From an uncultured Acetatifactor sp. (GTDB taxonomy: Bacteria; Bacillota; Clostridia; Lachnospirales; Lachnospiraceae), in NCBI GenBank assembly GCA_910577035.1, contig CAJTKW010000108.1, forward strand, positions 1-8,413: DNA of 8,413 nt. The letters are read 5' to 3'. Shown one piece after another: positions 5,698 to 8,413 of the stretch (its first letter is position 1; each line of letters starts with the position of its first letter). The notes under the pieces were generated by a model that ran no database searches, had not been told where the DNA came from, and worked only from the letters and a program-made list of their open reading frames with translations. Made by a program: the position numbers and the translations under genes.

Positions 5698-5877
5698 ATG
5701 GCGGTTTCAAATTGTGACATGTGCGTCAATTATGTGTATGATGAAGAGTATGAGAGCTACAGCTGCATGGTAAATCTGGACGAAGACGAGATGTACCGTT
5801 TCCTGTCCGGCACCCAGCGGGAGTGTCCCTATTTCCGGCCGGATGATGAATACGGCGTGGTAAGGCATCAGATGTAG
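5698..5877 (+). CDS. Small four-cysteine protein, DUF6472-like
   Basis: A 59-aa protein with Cys at positions 6, 9, 23 and 43 (NCDMC, then SC, then ECPYF). The spacing could hold a metal such as zinc, though no function is known to me. The highly acidic middle (YDEEYE, NLDEDEMYRFL) and the ending PDDEYGVVRHQM match a conserved small clostridial family that I recall as DUF6472; the name is from memory. The start is ATG 5698, with a strong AGGAGGG (5687-5693) four bases before it. The longer frame from 5608 only re-reads the end of rsmI. It lies 25 bp after rsmI and is probably co-transcribed with it. There is no signal peptide or membrane segment, so it should be cytosolic. Confidence 0.82.
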   Translation: MAVSNCDMCVNYVYDEEYESYSCMVNLDEDEMYRFLSGTQRECPYFRPDDEYGVVRHQM

Positions 5878-5906
5878 TTGGTTAAAAAATGGCAAAAATT
5901 AATAAT
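5878..5906 (+). promoter_or_regulatory. Possible vegetative promoter before the small helical genes
   Basis: TTGGTT (5878-5883) and AATAAT (5901-5906) are separated by 17 bp. The -10 is good (5/6) but the -35 matches only TTG, and the region is simply AT-rich, so this is a weak call. Confidence 0.3.
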
Positions 5907-5917
5907 GAAAGCAGATC

Positions 5918-5948
5918 TGTATATCTTCTGGCTGAAATGCACAGAATA
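5918..5948 (+). promoter_or_regulatory. Candidate sporulation (sigma-F/G type) promoter
   Basis: TGTATA (5918-5923) and CAGAATA (5942-5948) are separated by 18 bp. I compared these with forespore consensus elements recalled as TGNATA and CATNNTA: the -35 fits fully and the -10 differs only at its third base. The expected start point falls about 15-20 bases before the AAGGAGG at 5969-5975. The sporulation-type proteins downstream make it plausible, but short motifs like this occur by chance. Confidence 0.38.
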
Positions 5949-5982
5949 ACCTCGCAAATAAATTATATAAGGAGGCCAGACT

Positions 5983-6168
5983 ATGACTAATATTTCAGAA
6001 CTGGATTTACAGAATCTTCGCCATTTGATCGGCGGTTTTGACACCACTCACTGCAAGATGCAGGAGTATTCCAAGGCGGCATCCGACACCCAGATCAAGC
6101 AGTTTTTTGAGAAAGGTGCAAAATCAGCCATGGAGAATAAGCAGCAGCTTATGAAATTTCTGAACTGA
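5983..6168 (+). CDS. Small all-helical protein, possible spore coat-like protein
   Basis: A 61-aa protein with an excellent ribosome binding site (AAGGAGG, 5969-5975, seven bases before ATG). It reads as two amphipathic helices: NLRHLIGGFDTTHCKMQEYSK, then a break at ASD, then IKQFFEKGAKSAMENKQQLM. It resembles the helical hairpin of CotF/ferritin-like coat proteins, with an EYxxxAxDxxIKQxF pattern, and is about half the length of a full domain. There is one cysteine and no signal peptide. It sits 35 bp upstream of the CotF-like gene and probably works with it, perhaps as a partner helix pair. This is inference from resemblance and context. The role in the spore is unproven. Confidence 0.72.
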   Translation: MTNISELDLQNLRHLIGGFDTTHCKMQEYSKAASDTQIKQFFEKGAKSAMENKQQLMKFLN

Positions 6169-6203
6169 TAAAAATCTTAAAGTTGAGTGAGAGGAGAACA
6201 GAT

Positions 6204-6464
6204 ATGGAATTACAGGAAAAGACCATGGTAGCGGATACGCTGGCAGGGATTAACGGCGAGCTGATCCGTTATGCGGAAATGATTGCCCAGTCGGAGAACA
6301 AGGAGCTGAAGCAGACCCTGAAGCAGTTCCGCAATGCCTGCGAACAGTCCCAGGAGGAGCTTTACAATCTGGCAAGGGAGAAGTCTTACTATGTCCCTGC
6401 AAGTAAGGCTACGGCTGAAGAGGTTCAGCATGTGAAGAGCCTGTTTACCCAGGGGACTCTGTAA
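6204..6464 (+). CDS. CotF-like spore coat protein
   Basis: An 86-aa, mostly helical protein. The pattern KTMVADTLAGINGELIRYAE, then ENKELKQTLKQFRNACEQSQEELY, then KSYYVPASKA resembles the Coat_F family, in which a two-helix bundle ends in a Tyr-Tyr-x-Pro element before a last helix (AEEVQHVKSLF). Coat_F proteins are associated with the spore coat of Bacillus and Clostridia. ATG 6204 is chosen because GAGGAG (6191-6196) lies seven bases upstream and MELQEKTMVADTL is the natural N-terminus. The start at 6183 has no comparable site. It follows the 61-aa gene closely and is terminated by the hairpin at 6508, so the two form a compact unit. Assembly location is inferred from the family. Confidence 0.8.
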   Translation: MELQEKTMVADTLAGINGELIRYAEMIAQSENKELKQTLKQFRNACEQSQEELYNLAREKSYYVPASKATAEEVQHVKSLFTQGTL

Positions 6465-6507
6465 GAAGATACCCGGGTGCGTCATAACACAGAGATAATA
6501 TGGAAGG

Positions 6508-6535
6508 AGGACTCCGGACACCGGAGTCCTTTTTT
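6508..6535 (+). terminator. Strong intrinsic terminator after the CotF-like gene
   Basis: AGGACTCCGG (6508-6517) and CCGGAGTCCT (6521-6530) form a perfect 10-bp GC-rich stem with an ACA loop, followed by further T residues (6531-6535). It lies 43 bp after the stop codon and separates the sporulation-type genes from the exporter. Confidence 0.93.
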
Positions 6536-6652
6536 AACGGTGAGCCAGTACCGTGCGTCAGGACAAGGACAGCTTTGGCATACATAGACAGAAGGGTTCA
6601 TAGCCCTCCGGAAAAGATGATGAAAAAAGTCTGGCGCGAAAGGGAAACGGAG

Positions 6653-6661
6653 TGGTATAAT
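6653..6661 (+). promoter_or_regulatory. Extended -10 promoter for the ABC exporter
   Basis: TGGTATAAT combines a perfect TATAAT (6656-6661) with the TGn extension. No good -35 is present at 16-18 bp upstream (TGGCGC-like), which is usual for extended -10 promoters or ones needing an activator. Transcription would start near 6668, about 48 bases before ATG 6716. The rest of 6536-6715 shows no gene or strong hairpin. Confidence 0.6.
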
Positions 6662-6715
6662 AGTTCTGTTTTGCAGACAGCGTTGCTTATGCTGATCCGG
6701 GTGAGGGGCAGAAGG

Positions 6716-8413
6716 ATGAAAAAGGGAAAAGAACAAAATAAAAAGGAACAAAAGCTGACATTCAGGGAGACCATAAAAAATGACTGCTATGCGTTGGAGC
6801 TTGGATTTTCTATCGAGAAGAGCATGGTGATACACTCTTTTTTTATGCAGGCGTCAGGGTATTTTGAATGGGTATTCTTTGATGCAGTTTTTATACGCCA
6901 CATTGTCGGCGCATTGGATCAGAATCAGGATTTCCGGCTGGTTCTCAGGTTTATTCTGATGTGCGGGGGGCTGTTCTTTCTGCTGAGCGTGTACAGGAAT
7001 TATGTGGAGAACGTAGTATATCCCCTGTCAGCGGCAAAACTGTATTACGGAGTTTATTCGAGACTGTATGAGAAGGCAAAAAATGTGGAGCTTCGATGCT
7101 ATGAGGATTCGGATTTTTATAACCGGTATACGATGTCAATGGACGGCGCGGACACGAAAATCCTGGAAATTGTCCAGAATGTGTGGGGCGTGCTTGGCGG
7201 AACGGCAGCGACAATCGCGGTGTTCTGGTTTATGTACGAGATTGACCATTATGCCGTACTGTTTATACTGTCCCCGCTGATTGGCAATTTTGTATTTGGC
7301 CACTACAAAAACAAATATGAGTTTAAGCGGTATACGGAACAGGCTCCCGATGATAAGGTGCTCAACTACGTGAACCGGGTCATGTATCTTCCCGATTATG
7401 CCAAGGAAATCAGGCTTTCCAACGTGTTCTCGCTTCTAAAGCAGCAGTACCGCAATGCGACGCAGCACAAAGTCCGCACGGCTGTGAAGTATGCTTTCAG
7501 CAACGCAGGCTTAAATTTCCTGAAAATCACCTTTACCTTTACGGTGATTTTTGAGGGTGTGCTGTTGTATGCGGTCTACCGCAACCGTGTCACGGGTTCG
7601 ATCTCCCTGGCGCAGCTTACGGTCATGTCCAGCCTGATGGTAGCCATGACATGGATTCTGATCGGCCTGTTTGAGAACATCATGAATATCATGAAAAACG
7701 GCATGTTCATCAGTAATCTAAAGGGATTTATGGATTACGAGATAAAAATTCCCGAGGATCAGGACGGCGTGATACCGGAAGGAAAATTTGAAACGCTGGA
7801 ATTTGACCATGTAAGCTTTTCCTATAAGGAGGAAGAGACTATCAAGGACTTGTCTTTTACGATCAGAGAGGGTGAGATTGCAGCGTTAGTCGGCCACAAC
7901 GGAGCCGGAAAAACCACGATCATTAAGCTGCTTCTGCGCCTGTATGACCCTGTTTCCGGCGTAATCCGGCTAAACGGGAGGGACATCAGGGAATATAATC
8001 TTCATGCGTACAGGGAGCTGTTTGCCGTCACGTTTCAGGATTTTTGCATATTCGGCATAAGCGTCATGGAGAATGTGCTGATGGGAAGACATTATGAAAA
8101 TGATGAGCAGACAGCCGTGGATGCGTTGAAAAAGGCGGGGGTTTATGAGAAAGTCATGTCCCTGCCAGACGGCATGCACACGGTGATGACCAAAGAATTT
8201 GACGAAAACGGCGCGGTATTTTCGGGCGGGGAGAGCCAGAAGCTTGCCGTGGCGAGGACGTTTGCAAAGGATTCCTACATTAAGATTTTTGACGAGCCGT
8301 CAAGCGCGCTTGATCCCATCGCGGAGTATGAGCTTTTTCAAAATATTATGAAAGAAGGCAGCGACCACACCATGCTTTTTATTTCGCACAGACTGTCTTC
8401 GGTCAAAAAATGC
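6716..8413 (+). CDS. ABC exporter half-transporter, fused membrane and ATPase domains (3' partial)
   Basis: 566 residues are visible, and the frame is open to the window edge, so the C-terminus is missing. A basic cytosolic start is followed by about six membrane segments (near 37-58, 75-93, 155-173, 178-195, 268-288 and 298-319). The ATPase domain has Walker A GHNGAGKT (393-400, K399), Q-loop Q441 in TFQDF, the signature FSGGESQ (502-508, a variant of LSGGQ), Walker B IFDE (D526, E527), D-loop SALD (530-533) and switch H558. All catalytic elements are present, so ATP hydrolysis is expected. It belongs to the MsbA/LmrA-like exporter group. Relatives of this style often act as pairs beside peptide or bacteriocin genes, but no such partner is visible, so the substrate is unknown. 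ATG 6716 has GAGGGG at 6703-6708. In-frame ATGs at 6617, 6620 and 6689 lack good sites, and the first two precede the likely transcription start. Confidence 0.93.
   Translation, partial: MKKGKEQNKKEQKLTFRETIKNDCYALELGFSIEKSMVIHSFFMQASGYFEWVFFDAVFIRHIVGALDQNQDFRLVLRFILMCGGLFFLLSVYRNYVENVVYPLSAAKLYYGVYSRLYEKAKNVELRCYEDSDFYNRYTMSMDGADTKILEIVQNVWGVLGGTAATIAVFWFMYEIDHYAVLFILSPLIGNFVFGHYKNKYEFKRYTEQAPDDKVLNYVNRVMYLPDYAKEIRLSNVFSLLKQQYRNATQHKVRTAVKYAFSNAGLNFLKITFTFTVIFEGVLLYAVYRNRVTGSISLAQLTVMSSLMVAMTWILIGLFENIMNIMKNGMFISNLKGFMDYEIKIPEDQDGVIPEGKFETLEFDHVSFSYKEEETIKDLSFTIREGEIAALVGHNGAGKTTIIKLLLRLYDPVSGVIRLNGRDIREYNLHAYRELFAVTFQDFCIFGISVMENVLMGRHYENDEQTAVDALKKAGVYEKVMSLPDGMHTVMTKEFDENGAVFSGGESQKLAVARTFAKDSYIKIFDEPSSALDPIAEYELFQNIMKEGSDHTMLFISHRLSSVKKC

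Noticed and set aside
6504..6510. AAGGAGG ribosome site without a gene
   Set aside because: It is part of the terminator stem region and no start codon or open frame follows at a usable distance.
6617..6715. 33-residue N-terminal extension of the ABC exporter from ATG 6617
   Set aside because: It has only a weak GGAAAAG site and lies upstream of the likely transcription start at about 6668. ATG 6716 has a better ribosome site and a basic start.
7068..7280. 70-aa open frame inside the exporter gene
   Set aside because: It is out of frame within a clearly coding transporter sequence and has no ribosome site or motif.

Overview
The window looks like a chromosomal segment of a spore-forming Clostridium of the Lachnospiraceae type. 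This rests on moderate-to-high GC coding DNA, strong AGGAGG-type ribosome binding sites, a VanRS-like two-component system with a TTG-started kinase, a small DUF6472-like protein, CotF-like spore proteins, and a trmN6/rsmI neighbourhood that resembles the B. subtilis yaaT-yabB-yabC (ricT-trmN6-rsmI) order. All genes lie on the + strand. The organism assignment is inference from protein style and gene order, not from a marker gene.

Layout. Positions 1-559 carry the C-terminal end of an upstream gene whose start is outside the window. It encodes a disordered tail made largely of a tandem heptapeptide (GDSRGNQ and variants) from a 21-bp DNA repeat with a perfect 105-bp higher-order duplication. 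The gene is probably ricT/yaaT, but its diagnostic domain is not visible. Its last 23 bp overlap trmN6 (537-1274), a tRNA1(Val) A37 N6-methyltransferase. A 308-bp gap follows. It holds phased TAAGAA direct repeats that look like a response-regulator site, then a run of six compact hairpins that ends just before the ribosome binding site of an OmpR/VanR-type response regulator (1583-2281). An overlapping, large membrane histidine kinase follows (2256-4697).

A sigma-A-like promoter and an intrinsic terminator are interleaved at 4688-4756. Transcripts from the kinase should stop there, while a transcript started from the internal promoter would lack most of one terminator arm and could run into rsmI (4788-5672, 16S rRNA C1402 ribose methyltransferase). 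A 59-aa four-cysteine protein follows (5698-5877). After a 105-bp gap with two candidate promoters, one of sigma-F/G type, come two small helical proteins (5983-6168 and 6204-6464). The second is CotF-like. A strong terminator closes this unit at 6508-6535.

After 180 bp containing an extended -10 promoter, a half-size ABC exporter begins at 6716 and runs off the window end at 8413 without its stop codon.

Functionally the window joins an RNA-modification operon (trmN6, rsmI, and probably an RNA-processing factor upstream) with an apparently inserted, self-contained sensor/regulator module, then a sporulation-associated pair, then an unrelated exporter. The most unusual items are the expandable heptapeptide tail, the hairpin cluster in front of the regulator, and the overlapping promoter/terminator before rsmI.
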